Shown here: positions 16,321 through 25,203 of the stretch, in pieces
Layout: every line of letters starts with the position of its first letter
Position numbering within the stretch: the first letter of the stretch is position 1
Made by a program: the position numbers and the translations under genes
Notes under the pieces: generated by a model
Seen by the model: the letters and a program-made list of their open reading frames with translations, nothing else
Database searches by the model: none
What the model was told of the DNA's origin: nothing
Source: Salinimicrobium tongyeongense
Lineage (GTDB): Bacteria > Bacteroidota > Bacteroidia > Flavobacteriales > Flavobacteriaceae
Assembly: GCF_026109735.1 (NCBI RefSeq)
Contig: NZ_CP069620.1
Span: 558,001-622,000 of the forward strand
Direction of reading: 5' to 3'
Length of the DNA: 64,000 nucleotides

Positions 16321-17196
16321 ATGTTGCCATACCTGAAGCTAATGAGGCCTGCAAATATCATAACCGCTTTTGCAGATATACTTGCGGGATCATCAATCGT
16401 TGCCGGAGGTTTAATCGTGTTTTATAGTGCAGATCTCTACCTGTTATTGTTGGCGACAGCAGGCTTGTATGGTGGCGGGGTAGTCCTGAACGATTATTTT
16501 GATGCCGAAATAGATCAACAGGAACGACCGGAACGGCCTATTCCAAGTGGACAGGTAACCAAAAGCGAGGCTTTGACCCTGGGAGTGGTGCTTTTTCTGA
16601 TAGGAATAGCAGCTTCTTTTGTGGTTAATGTAGTTTCAGGGTTTTTGGCAGTGGCTATTGCAGTTTTAGCCACCGCTTATGACGCCAAAGGGAAACATAT
16701 TGATTGGATAGGCCCCATAAATATGGGGCTTTGCAGGGGTTTAAATCTCCTCCTGGGAATGTCAATACTTCCTGCTATCACCGCGGAAAACTGGTACCTG
16801 CTATTCATTCCGGTAATTTACATTGCAGCCATAACCTCCATTAGCAAAGGTGAGGTTACAGGTTCTACCCGGAAACCCTTATATGTGGCAGCTTTTTTTT
16901 ATCTTTTGGTCATTACAGCTATTGCATATTTGGGATATGAATCAGAAGCCAGCGACTTCTTTTCCACTGTTCTGTTTGTAATACTGTTTGCAGCTCTTAT
17001 CCTGCCTCCCCTTGTTCGGGCTATTAAAGAACCTTCAGCTAAAAAAATACGCCTGGCTGTAAAAGTGGGGATTATCTCCCTGATTGTTATGAACGCAGCC
17101 ATTGCGGCTTCCTCAGCAGGTCTTTTTTTTGGGCTTGTGGTGTTGACTCTTTTACCCTTTTCTTTCCTGACCGGAAAATTGTTCCCGGTCACTTAA
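16321..17196 (+). CDS. eboC: UbiA-family prenyltransferase (EboC)
   Basis: A 291-residue polytopic membrane protein with eight or nine TM helices. The aspartate-rich motif NDYFDAEID at residues 57-65 and the following QQERPERPIPSGQ are diagnostic of UbiA enzymes, which bind prenyl diphosphate through Mg2+. A second, degenerate motif lies near YDAKGKHIDWIGP. It would transfer a prenyl chain from a diphosphate to an acceptor in the membrane, but the acceptor is unknown. It lies immediately downstream of eboB. Confidence 0.88.
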   Translation: MLPYLKLMRPANIITAFADILAGSSIVAGGLIVFYSADLYLLLLATAGLYGGGVVLNDYFDAEIDQQERPERPIPSGQVTKSEALTLGVVLFLIGIAASFVVNVVSGFLAVAIAVLATAYDAKGKHIDWIGPINMGLCRGLNLLLGMSILPAITAENWYLLFIPVIYIAAITSISKGEVTGSTRKPLYVAAFFYLLVITAIAYLGYESEASDFFSTVLFVILFAALILPPLVRAIKEPSAKKIRLAVKVGIISLIVMNAAIAASSAGLFFGLVVLTLLPFSFLTGKLFPVT

Positions 17197-17205
17197 AACC
17201 TTGTT

Positions 17206-18393
17206 ATGAATACCAAAATAAGTGCTCAAAAAACAAACATCCGGCAAAGCTTCACTCTACCTGTAGCCTATGACGTGTATTTTACCGAAGATCTTTTTGC
17301 CCCTGCAAATCCCACTTTTAAGCAGGTATTCAGTCGAAAGACAGAAAAAAAGTTAAAGCTCTTATTTGTGGTTGACAGTGGTTTACTTGAAAAAACACCG
17401 GGCCTTCAGGAAAAAATCAGGACTTACTGCGAAGATATTTTACAACTCGAGGACCTTCCCGATCCCATCATTCTACCGGGTGGCGAAGAGAGCAAGAACA
17501 ATTTAGATCACGTTACTTCTGTTCTGGATCAAATTAATAAATATGGCATTTCCAGGCATTCGTTCGTAGTAGCTATTGGAGGAGGCGCCGTGCTCGATGC
17601 CGCAGGATTTGCAGCAGGCATTGCGCATCGCGGAGTAAGGCTGATAAGAGTTCCCACCACTGTTTTATCCCAGAATGATTCGGGCGTGGGCGTCAAAAAT
17701 GGAATAAACTGGTACAACAAAAAGAATTTCCTGGGAACCTTCACCCCTCCCTTCGCTGTCATCAATGATCAGCAGTTTTTACGAACTTTAGAAGAAAGAG
17801 ACTGGCGAGGCGGCATTTCTGAAGCCGTGAAAGTGGCTCTTATTAAAGACAGGAATTTTTTTGACTGGATTAAGAATGACACCGAAAGACTGGTCAACCG
17901 GGATAATGAAAGTATGCAGTACCTCATTTACAGATGTGCAGAGCTTCATTTAAAACATATCTCTTCGGGAGATGCATTTGAAACAGGCTCCTCCCGGCCT
18001 CTTGATTTTGGCCACTGGGCAGCTCATAAACTGGAACAGTTCACCAATTACTCCTTAAGACACGGGGAAGCTGTTGCTATAGGAATCGCTCTGGATTGTG
18101 TCTATTCATGGAAGACCGGCTTGATAAAAAAATCTACTTGTGACGAGGTGCTTCAATTACTTTGGAATCTGGGTTTCAGATTATATACGCCGGAATTACT
18201 TCGATCCGAAGGAAAAGAATTTGAGGTGCTCGAAGGCCTTCAGGAATTTCGGGAACATTTAGGCGGGGACCTCACTATTATGCTTCTTGAAGAAATCGGC
18301 GTGGGGAAAGAGGTACATCAAATAGATCAGGAGAAAATGAAAGAATCCATCCTTTTTCTTGAGAAGGAAGATCAAAAAATTGGGGCATCTTGA
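17206..18393 (+). CDS. eboD: 3-dehydroquinate-synthase-like protein (EboD)
   Basis: A 395-residue member of the dehydroquinate-synthase-like (sugar phosphate cyclase) superfamily. The NAD-binding GGGAVLDAAGFAAG, the VPTTVLSQNDSGVG stretch, GGISEAVKVAL and the metal-binding HWAAHKLE and HGEAVAIG segments are all present. The metal and catalytic residues thus look intact, so it could be an active cyclase on a sugar phosphate rather than a housekeeping AroB. It overlaps the start of eboE by four bases. Confidence 0.85.
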   Translation: MNTKISAQKTNIRQSFTLPVAYDVYFTEDLFAPANPTFKQVFSRKTEKKLKLLFVVDSGLLEKTPGLQEKIRTYCEDILQLEDLPDPIILPGGEESKNNLDHVTSVLDQINKYGISRHSFVVAIGGGAVLDAAGFAAGIAHRGVRLIRVPTTVLSQNDSGVGVKNGINWYNKKNFLGTFTPPFAVINDQQFLRTLEERDWRGGISEAVKVALIKDRNFFDWIKNDTERLVNRDNESMQYLIYRCAELHLKHISSGDAFETGSSRPLDFGHWAAHKLEQFTNYSLRHGEAVAIGIALDCVYSWKTGLIKKSTCDEVLQLLWNLGFRLYTPELLRSEGKEFEVLEGLQEFREHLGGDLTIMLLEEIGVGKEVHQIDQEKMKESILFLEKEDQKIGAS

Positions 18394-19595
18394 AATACAA
18401 AAACTACCATCTTACCTACTGTACCAATGTGCATCCCGCGGAAGACTGGGCAACCACGTTCTCACAGCTAAAGAAGCATGTCCTGCCTTTAAAGGAAAGA
18501 TTATCACCCGAGACACCCTTTGGCATCGGCCTGAGATTGTCGGCAAAAGCTGCAGCCGGTCTCCTGGAAAATAACGGGCTGGGAGAATTTCAAAAATGGC
18601 TTAAGGAAAATGATCTGTACGTATTCACCATGAATGGCTTCCCTTACGGCGCTTTTCACGCCACGCATGTTAAGGAAAAGGTACATGACCCCGACTGGAG
18701 CACTAAGGAAAGAATAAAATATACCAGGGACCTTATCCATATTTTGGCCAGGCTTTTACCTGCGGAAATTAGTTCAGGCAGCATTTCAACATCTCCCGTA
18801 TCTTACAGGTTTACTCAGAAAAATATTAAAAATAATAAGGAGACTGAACAGAAGATCACTGAAAATTTCGCTGCTGTTGTGGAGCTGCTTTTTCAGCTGA
18901 AGGAAAGTACAGGTACAGAGATTCATCTGGATATAGAACCCGAACCGGATGGAATGGTAGAAAGTTCAGCCGAGGCGGTAGCATTCTTTGAATATTTAGT
19001 ACAGGATGTTGGGATGCTTCTACAAAAAAAGCTCAGGGTCCCGGCGGAAAAAGCACATGCCATCATTTTGGATCATCTTAGGATCTGCTATGATGTTTGC
19101 CATTCTGCCCTTCTTTATGAGGAACCATCTGAAGTCATGGCAAATTTTGAGAAAGCAGGAATAAAGATTGGAAAAATCCAAATAAGTTCAGCCTTGAAGA
19201 TCGCTATTCCCCTGGAGCAACCTGAGCGGAAAAAAATTCAGGACCGTTTGACAGCTTTTGCAGATTCTGTTTATTTACATCAGGTAGTGGGTTTACTACC
19301 CGACGGTTCTTTTGAACGTTATAAAGATCTCCCGGCTGCCTTAGAAAGTTTGCCCGTGACCCATTCCACCGAATGGCGAATTCATTTCCACGTTCCCATT
19401 TTTGCTGCGGAATATGATGGGATCTGCTCTACCCGGCAACAAATAGAAAGGGTTTTCTCCCTACCAAACCTGAAGGAGATCACTTCTCATCTTGAGATAG
19501 AGACCTACACCTGGGATGTATTGCCCGAAAAGAATCAAAGCTCTTTAACCGAATCTATTGCCCATGAATATCGTTGGGTGCTAAGCAACCTGTAA
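18390..19595 (+). CDS. eboE: TIM-barrel sugar isomerase-like protein (EboE)
   Basis: A 401-residue protein of the xylose-isomerase-like TIM barrel group. The start is a TTG that overlaps the TGA of eboD (TTGA), with KYKNYHLTYCTNVHP next; no better ATG exists close by. Motifs are IHLDIEPEPDG, ICYDVCHSALLYE and WRIHFHVPIF, with acidic and His residues placed like the metal site of the family. A sugar-phosphate isomerase or epimerase role is the usual guess. It is translationally coupled to eboD. Confidence 0.82.
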   Translation: MKYKNYHLTYCTNVHPAEDWATTFSQLKKHVLPLKERLSPETPFGIGLRLSAKAAAGLLENNGLGEFQKWLKENDLYVFTMNGFPYGAFHATHVKEKVHDPDWSTKERIKYTRDLIHILARLLPAEISSGSISTSPVSYRFTQKNIKNNKETEQKITENFAAVVELLFQLKESTGTEIHLDIEPEPDGMVESSAEAVAFFEYLVQDVGMLLQKKLRVPAEKAHAIILDHLRICYDVCHSALLYEEPSEVMANFEKAGIKIGKIQISSALKIAIPLEQPERKKIQDRLTAFADSVYLHQVVGLLPDGSFERYKDLPAALESLPVTHSTEWRIHFHVPIFAAEYDGICSTRQQIERVFSLPNLKEITSHLEIETYTWDVLPEKNQSSLTESIAHEYRWVLSNL

Positions 19596-19599
19596 AAAA

Positions 19600-20970
19600 A
19601 TGAAAAAAACAGTCGTTATTAATGTAGTTGGACTTTCAAAGAATTTAGTGGGAGACAAAACACCTTTCTTAAAAGGGTGGGCAGGAAAAAAACACGTAAG
19701 AGCTATAGATCCGGTACTTCCCGCTGTTACGTGTAGCGCCCAGGCTACTTACCTTACAGGGAAATATCCTGAAGAGACAGGGATTGTAGGAAATGGCTGG
19801 TTTTTTAAAGAGGAAAATGAAGTGAAATTCTGGAGGCAACCCAACCAGCTTGTACAAAGCGAAAAGATTTGGGAAACGCTGAAGAAAAAAGATTCGGATT
19901 TCACCTGTGCAAATTTTTTCTGGTGGTATAATATGTATTCTTCTGTGGACTACTCGATCACCCCTCGCCCCATGTATCCTGCAGACGGCAGGAAAATTCC
20001 GGATATCTATACCTTCCCCTCCCATTTAAGAGAAGATCTCCAGAAGGAATTAGGACAATTCCCTCTGTTCAAATTCTGGGGCCCTGCCACCTCAATTGAG
20101 GCTTCAAAATGGATCGCCCGTGCCTCGAAGATGGTCGATGCACAAAATGATCCCACTTTGACTCTCATTTATATTCCACACCTGGATTATAATTTTCAGC
20201 GCCTGGATTCACATCATCCCAATATTGACAAAGACCTGAAACAGGTGGACGAAATTTGTCAGGACCTTATCAACTACTATGAATCTAAAGGTGCTGAAGT
20301 AATTTTACTTTCTGAATATGGAATAACTGAAGTAGAACGTCCTGTTTATATCAACAAACTGCTAAGGGAAAAAAACTGTATCGCTGTCAGGGAGGAACTG
20401 GGTTATGATGTTTTTGATGCTGGCGCCAGTGAAGCTTTTGCTGTTTGTGATCACCAGCTCGCCCACATTTACATCAGGGACAAAAGCAGGATTTCTGAAA
20501 TAGGAAAACTGCTAGGGGAGCTACCCGGAATTGAAAAGTTAATTACAGGAGAAGAGAAAAAGGAGTATCACCTGGATCATGAACGTGCCGGAGATATTAT
20601 TGCTATTGCCGACAAGGATTCCTGGTTTTGTTACTATTACTGGCTGGATGACAAAAAAGCTCCTGACTACGCCCGAACAGTCGACATTCACCGGAAGCCG
20701 GGATATGACCCTGCCGAGCTTTTTATCGATCCTGACATAAAATTCCCCAAGCTGAAAATAGGTCTGAAATTACTACGGAAAAAGATGGGCTTCCGGACAC
20801 TCATGGATGTAGTTCCGTTAAAGCCTGAGCTGGTAAAAGGTTCCCACGGCCGCCGTCCTGAATCAACCGGGGATTGGCCGATCTTCATTTCTTCTTCTAA
20901 GGGAAAAGAAGCAACCTTAAAACCTGTGGCTGTCTTTGACGAGATTAGATCCGCGGTACTTTCAGAATGA
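19600..20970 (+). CDS. eboF: Alkaline phosphatase superfamily phosphodiesterase-like protein (EboF)
   Basis: A 456-residue protein of the nucleotide pyrophosphatase/phosphodiesterase branch of the alkaline phosphatase superfamily. VTCSAQATYLTG around residue 45 holds the nucleophilic threonine, IPHLDYNFQRLD and LLSEYGITEV carry metal-binding residues, and GSHGR lies near the C terminus. It ends the operon, four bases behind eboE. The cluster is complete here, which is useful because many genomes hold only part of it. The substrate is unknown. Confidence 0.85.
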   Translation: MKKTVVINVVGLSKNLVGDKTPFLKGWAGKKHVRAIDPVLPAVTCSAQATYLTGKYPEETGIVGNGWFFKEENEVKFWRQPNQLVQSEKIWETLKKKDSDFTCANFFWWYNMYSSVDYSITPRPMYPADGRKIPDIYTFPSHLREDLQKELGQFPLFKFWGPATSIEASKWIARASKMVDAQNDPTLTLIYIPHLDYNFQRLDSHHPNIDKDLKQVDEICQDLINYYESKGAEVILLSEYGITEVERPVYINKLLREKNCIAVREELGYDVFDAGASEAFAVCDHQLAHIYIRDKSRISEIGKLLGELPGIEKLITGEEKKEYHLDHERAGDIIAIADKDSWFCYYYWLDDKKAPDYARTVDIHRKPGYDPAELFIDPDIKFPKLKIGLKLLRKKMGFRTLMDVVPLKPELVKGSHGRRPESTGDWPIFISSSKGKEATLKPVAVFDEIRSAVLSE

Positions 20971-20999
20971 ACTAGCTCATCACATAAAGCTAACTTTAT

Positions 21000-22313
21000 T
21001 TAAGGAGCAACCATTTTAAAAACCTTGCCGGTAGTACCTATAGGGCCTTCTTCATCGGTTGTAAGAATAAACATTTCTCCTTCCTTGTTCTGACCGAAAG
21101 ACAATAAATAATGGCCGATTGAAGTAGAGTTGGTCTGAGCAATTTTCAGCTCTTGAAAATCCCACATGCCGGTCTCTTTTGGAGTTGAAACGAACACGGC
21201 TCCCGCAGGTTTTCCATGATGCTGCGTCCAGGTGCCAAAAATGTACTTTCCGTCCATATTTCTAAGGTCTTCACCCCTGTAAACATAACCTCCTATGACG
21301 ACCAGGCCTTTGCCTCCATGGTCGGTCCCGCCTTGTTTAAATTCAATCACAGGACTTATTAAAGGGTTGCCCATCTTATCTTTTTCGGGACATTTCTCCT
21401 TCTCTTTATCGTTATTATAGGCATTGAAGCAGTGTGTTCCTTCCATCACGTTCCATCCATAATTGCCACCTTTTGTGATCACACTTACTTCTTCCCAAAG
21501 TACCTGTCCTGCATCTCCCGCAATGAGATCATTGGTTCCTTTCATGTCAAACGAGAACCTGTACGGATTTCTGAGCCCGTAGGCGTAGATCTCGTCCATT
21601 CCCTCCTTATCTACAAAAGGATTGTCATCAGGAATATTATAAGGAGCATCTCCATTTACGTCAATTCTCAGGATACTGCCCAGCAGGTTTTGCTCTACAT
21701 CCTGCCCATTACCACCGGCATTTTCCCCATACCAATCAGGTACATGTCCCATGTCGATATCATTTGCCCCACCACCATCGCCAAGGGCAATGTAGAGGTA
21801 ATTGTCTGGCCCAAAGGCCAAAGTCCCAGCATTGTGATTATCCTGTGGCTGATCGACCTTCAGAATGATCTTTTCTGAAGCTTTGTCAGCCATATCGGGG
21901 TTATCCGGAGAGACCCTGAATTCTGAAATGTGGCTGGTATGATCCCAGTTCTCGGGACCATCCCCACTCAGGGGTGCACTATAATAGACGAAGAACCTGC
22001 CGTTTTCACTATAATTGGGGTGAAAAGCAAGTCCTAACAAACCTCGTTCTTCATGGGCATCTTTTAGTTCAACTATCTTATTTTTCAGATTTAAGAATGG
22101 TTCTTCCAAAAGTCCTTTTTGGGGAGTATGAATTCGGATCACCCCTACCTGGTCAACGATGAAATACCTTCCAGATTCATCAGGAGATTCAACAAATGCC
22201 ACAGGGGAAACTAGATTATCTGCTACAACCTCCAGTCCTACCGATTCCTGCGAAAAAGTTGCGAAGGATATAGTTAATAAGCAGATTAAAGAGAAAAAGG
22301 ATTTGATTTTCAT
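21000..22313 (-). CDS. PQQ-dependent sugar dehydrogenase (soluble aldose/glucose dehydrogenase family)
   Basis: A 437-residue secreted protein (signal MKIKSFFSLICLLTISFATFS) of the soluble PQQ-dependent aldose dehydrogenase family. HEERGLLGLAFHPNYSENG, DNHNAGTLAFGPDNYLYIALGDGG, the ILRIDVNG loop, YGLRNPYRFSF and WEEVSVITKGGNYGW are clear family signatures, and the catalytic His and Arg positions seem to be kept. It oxidises the C1 of aldoses in the periplasm. It converges with the ebo operon, so the two are independently transcribed. It is more canonical than the two propeller paralogues at 4207 and 9874. Confidence 0.9.
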   Translation of the reverse strand: MKIKSFFSLICLLTISFATFSQESVGLEVVADNLVSPVAFVESPDESGRYFIVDQVGVIRIHTPQKGLLEEPFLNLKNKIVELKDAHEERGLLGLAFHPNYSENGRFFVYYSAPLSGDGPENWDHTSHISEFRVSPDNPDMADKASEKIILKVDQPQDNHNAGTLAFGPDNYLYIALGDGGGANDIDMGHVPDWYGENAGGNGQDVEQNLLGSILRIDVNGDAPYNIPDDNPFVDKEGMDEIYAYGLRNPYRFSFDMKGTNDLIAGDAGQVLWEEVSVITKGGNYGWNVMEGTHCFNAYNNDKEKEKCPEKDKMGNPLISPVIEFKQGGTDHGGKGLVVIGGYVYRGEDLRNMDGKYIFGTWTQHHGKPAGAVFVSTPKETGMWDFQELKIAQTNSTSIGHYLLSFGQNKEGEMFILTTDEEGPIGTTGKVFKMVAP

Positions 22314-22680
22314 AATGGTCTATTTTTAGTGGAATTCCTTGTTATCAATCTGTTAGCAAGGTACACAAAACCATATACAGCAGTGGTTAACAGGCTGTTA
22401 AAGACTGACATATGACTGTTAAGTCTATAAATACTAAATCGACATTTAACCGCTCTATTTAACTATGATTTAAACTTATCCTCTTATTAACTTTAAAGAG
22501 AGTAAAGTATTAGTTCTTCAATAGTATTTCTATCATTTTATTTTAAAAAAAAGAAGAATATTTGAATGTAATTTTATCCATGGCTATCTATAGTAAAAAT
22601 CGATTCCGCTAGGAGAGACATTTTATTTTTAAGTTTTTTATTCAGAATAGAGGATATAATTGTTAATTATGACATATTTT
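22314..22680. other. Intergenic gap, nothing recognised
   Basis: An AT-rich gap of about 370 bases between two minus-strand genes. No promoter of the TAnnTTTG type or hairpin stood out. Confidence 0.35.
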
Positions 22681-23658
22681 TTAGCTTTCTTGATCCTGTT
22701 CCACGACCTGGTGCCAGCTAAGGCCCTCGCTTCTAAGCAAGCTCCCCAAAATACGCCTACGCTCAACCAACTCTTGTGAGTTTCTTTGAGTCAAACTGCG
22801 CGGTAAATCTTCATTGCCTGGGGAAACTTCAGCTTTAGGCAAGCTGCGGGAGAAATTTTTATCTAGATTTCGAAGAAAATCTGACAGAGAAGAACGCAAA
22901 ATTTTCAATTCCTCCCGAAAATTTTCTCCCTTGTTAGATTTAAGAAGAATTGATAAAGCCTCATCTAATCTTGTGATATTAATACTGAACGAGTCTTTCA
23001 CTTGGGACCGACTGTAGTAATGAACAACAGGATAAGCCTGATGACTTACGGAATGTTCGTCTACCTTCTCCTGAAGGTCAAGGATCTGTAGGTAACTATA
23101 GGGGGAATCTAGTCTAAGTAACTTATTTGCTATGGCCTGGGGGCTATTACCCAAATTATGGATGCTTTTCGCCAGGGTTCTTTTCTTTACCACAGCAGAT
23201 GAAACTGAAAGAAAATAAGTCATCGAGCTGGTGAAAAAAATGAATCCAAAGAAGGAAAAGCAGCTCGTAACCAGTTCAAAAAAAGGCGATATAGGTTTAA
23301 AATTTCCCATCCCCAGAGTAGAAAGTATATATCCAGTAAAATAGAGCCGTTCCCAGAAATTTGCTACTCTGCCGCTACTGTTAGTAATATCCTCGGGGTT
23401 GGAAGAATAAACCAGGAAAAGTCCAAACCAAATCATAGAAAGCCATACTGCGAGGATCATGAGATTTATGAATAGCCCGTGATAGTTATAAAGCTTTCTC
23501 CCAAAAATCCCCACACAGAACTGTAGTATCCTATCTGATAAAATTGCCACATTTTCAGAAATAAAACCCGCCCCACTGGCGGAAAGAGTAGTGTAAAAGA
23601 AATCATGTATAGCTATTAATAGTATAATGAATCCAAGGATTAGCAATGTTTCTGACAT
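22681..23658 (-). CDS. Two-pore-type ion channel with unusual selectivity filter
   Basis: A 325-residue membrane protein: TM helices near 3-18 and 64-85, a pore region and a further helix near 131-150, then a soluble C-terminal domain of about 170 residues with coiled-coil tendency. The pore loop has YFTGYILSTLGMGNFKP, which resembles the TVGYGD filter of potassium channels but replaces the central GYG by GMG and the Asp by Asn. That arrangement is common in bacterial ion-channel-like proteins of uncertain selectivity. The start codon is clear. It stands alone, with a large gap downstream. Confidence 0.7.
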   Translation of the reverse strand: MSETLLILGFIILLIAIHDFFYTTLSASGAGFISENVAILSDRILQFCVGIFGRKLYNYHGLFINLMILAVWLSMIWFGLFLVYSSNPEDITNSSGRVANFWERLYFTGYILSTLGMGNFKPISPFFELVTSCFSFFGFIFFTSSMTYFLSVSSAVVKKRTLAKSIHNLGNSPQAIANKLLRLDSPYSYLQILDLQEKVDEHSVSHQAYPVVHYYSRSQVKDSFSINITRLDEALSILLKSNKGENFREELKILRSSLSDFLRNLDKNFSRSLPKAEVSPGNEDLPRSLTQRNSQELVERRRILGSLLRSEGLSWHQVVEQDQES

Positions 23659-23725
23659 TTTATTATTTATTTGTTTTTATCTATGTTATAATTTTTGAGA
23701 AGCCAATATAAATAGACCCTGAAAT

Positions 23726-23912
23726 TCATCCTGAAATCCTACAAAAAAAAGAATCATTAGGTGAAATTTCTTTCTCTCCTTTAGAATCAACCTCTATTAC
23801 AGGCTCACAGAAAACTTCTTCTGCTATCCACCATCCCAACTCTACAATTACTATTGAAGCGAAAATCAGACACCATAGCCGCTTATTCGCATCTCTCTCT
23901 CTTTTGAAATCC
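23726..23912 (-). CDS. Possible small membrane protein
   Basis: A short frame beginning MDFKRERDANKRLW (ATG near 23912) with a single TM helix (CLIFASIVIVELGWWIA) and a short acidic C-terminal tail. A basic N terminus followed by a hydrophobic helix is plausible for a real membrane microprotein, but there is no family match and no second copy, so it may be spurious. Confidence 0.3.
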
Positions 23913-24060
23913 ATAACGTAATTTGTATCAATTTTGAACAAATTAGTTATTATGGATTTCGCCCTGTTCTATTATTTTAGAAAATACATTCACTATCCCA
24001 GGATAATGGTAATTTAGATTGTAATGTCTTTGTCAAGGAACCATAGATTTTCATTATATG

Positions 24061-24904
24061 CTAAACCTTTGCAGCTCTAAGACGCCAAGCATTTGCTATT
24101 ACCGCAACAGGGCTGCAATAGCCAAGGCAGCAATTATAGGTGAAAGAAGTATTACTAAAAATGACTACGGCAATCCTGCTGCAACTGGAATACCCAGGGT
24201 CTTGTTTTCAATAAGCTCGTTCAAAAAACATCCAGGTGGCATAAAAAACAACAGGAACAGATAGCCCTAAATGAACCCATTTCCGGTACTTTCAATCCAT
24301 TAGCTCTAACAGTGGATTATCTGAAAACATTTCCTCAGACATCGCTGCTATTAAATTAGGAACGGTGAAGACAGTAGCAGTCAAGAACTTCTTCAGCAGT
24401 TTCTTAAGTCTTATCATCTCCATCCACACCTCCTTCCATAGGCACAAGATCCATCCCGCAAATTGGGCAGGAACCCATTTCATCCTCTACTGTTTTAGGA
24501 TGCATGAGGGAGGTAAATCACTGAGGCATCTTTTGCGAAAACGGTACTTCCACAAGATTCACCCTACACACCGTGCAATCCCCGGGTTTGTTGTAGGTTT
24601 TTTCCTCCTCGCAGTACATTGGATAATAAAAGGTTCCAGATCCTCCCGTCGCTTTTTATGTATTTTCTTTAGACGGTTTTTTGGGTTTCTCTCCCGGCAC
24701 AGTGATAGAATAAGTTCCTCCATCTTCCTCCAGCTTTTTCTGAAAGGTTTTAAGTGGAATATGTTTATCCATCTCTATCATCGTCTCTTCCTTTTCTAGG
24801 TCTACCGAAGCCTTTGTGACTCCTTCTACTTCATTTAAGGTTTTTTCGACACGGCTACGGCAGCCGTTGCAGGTCATCCCGTGAACAGCATAGGTATGCG
24901 TCAT
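24061..24904 (-). pseudogene. copA: Dead copA-type P1B ATPase with internal deletion
   Basis: The minus strand keeps, in order: an HMA domain (24656-24904, GMTCNGCRSRVEKTL), a linker stop, a degenerate metal-binding segment (YYPMYCEEEKTYNKPGDCTVC), another stop, a canonical one (MHPKTVEDEMGSCPICGMDL), then in a new frame the first TM hairpin (KKFLTATVFTVPNLIAAMSEEMF, NPLLELMD, stop, KYRKWVHLGLSVPVVFYATWMFFERAY). It then jumps to the last helices (NKTLGIPVAAGLP, ILLSPIIAALAIA, VAVIANAWRLR). The actuator domain, CPC helix and nucleotide domains are missing. Several stops and frameshifts confirm it is dead. The order matches a flavobacterial CopA. Confidence 0.85.
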
Positions 24905-25143
24905 ATTGTTTGAGAACTACCTTCATCCTCAAGTGGTAGAGCAATAGAATAGCTTCCTTTCGTTTCTTCCAGTGCCTGCTGTAGCTTTGCCACGGGCACA
25001 TGCTGCTTCATCTCAATAACTGCCTGTTCATTCTGAAGGTTTACTTCAACATTAGATACTCCTTCAACTCCCTGCAAAGCTTTCTCCACCGTACTTCGGC
25101 AGCCGTTGCAGGTCATTCCTGATATTTTATATTTATGGGTCAT
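24901..25143 (-). CDS. HMA-domain metallochaperone (CopZ-like)
   Basis: An 80-residue protein with one complete heavy-metal-associated domain: YKISGMTCNGCRSTVEKALQ with the CxxC pair (residues 12 and 15), then VEGVSNVEVNL and a terminal strand. It has the size of a CopZ copper chaperone. Its stop codon overlaps the ATG of the HMA domain of the dead copA (ATGA). It could alternatively be the detached N-terminal domain of the former CopA, since two HMA domains in series are usual. The domain itself is intact. Confidence 0.75.
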   Translation of the reverse strand: MTHKYKISGMTCNGCRSTVEKALQGVEGVSNVEVNLQNEQAVIEMKQHVPVAKLQQALEETKGSYSIALPLEDEGSSQTI

Positions 25144-25203
25144 TTAATTACGTTTTTAGTTAAAATAATTTACGCTACTATTCTGTAAAAGTAGAATTTG
25201 TAT

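Noticed and set aside
21432-21878. A 148-codon plus-strand open frame opposite the PQQ sugar dehydrogenase
   Set aside because: The dehydrogenase motifs on the minus strand cover the same bases; the plus-strand frame shows no family pattern.
24292-24483. A 63-codon minus-strand open frame as a separate gene
   Set aside because: Its second half is the first TM hairpin of the dead CopA (FTVPNLIAAMSEEMF), so it is a piece of the pseudogene.
24365-24799. A plus-strand open frame over the copA relic
   Set aside because: The minus strand carries recognisable CopA pieces; the plus frame is their shadow and has no own homology.
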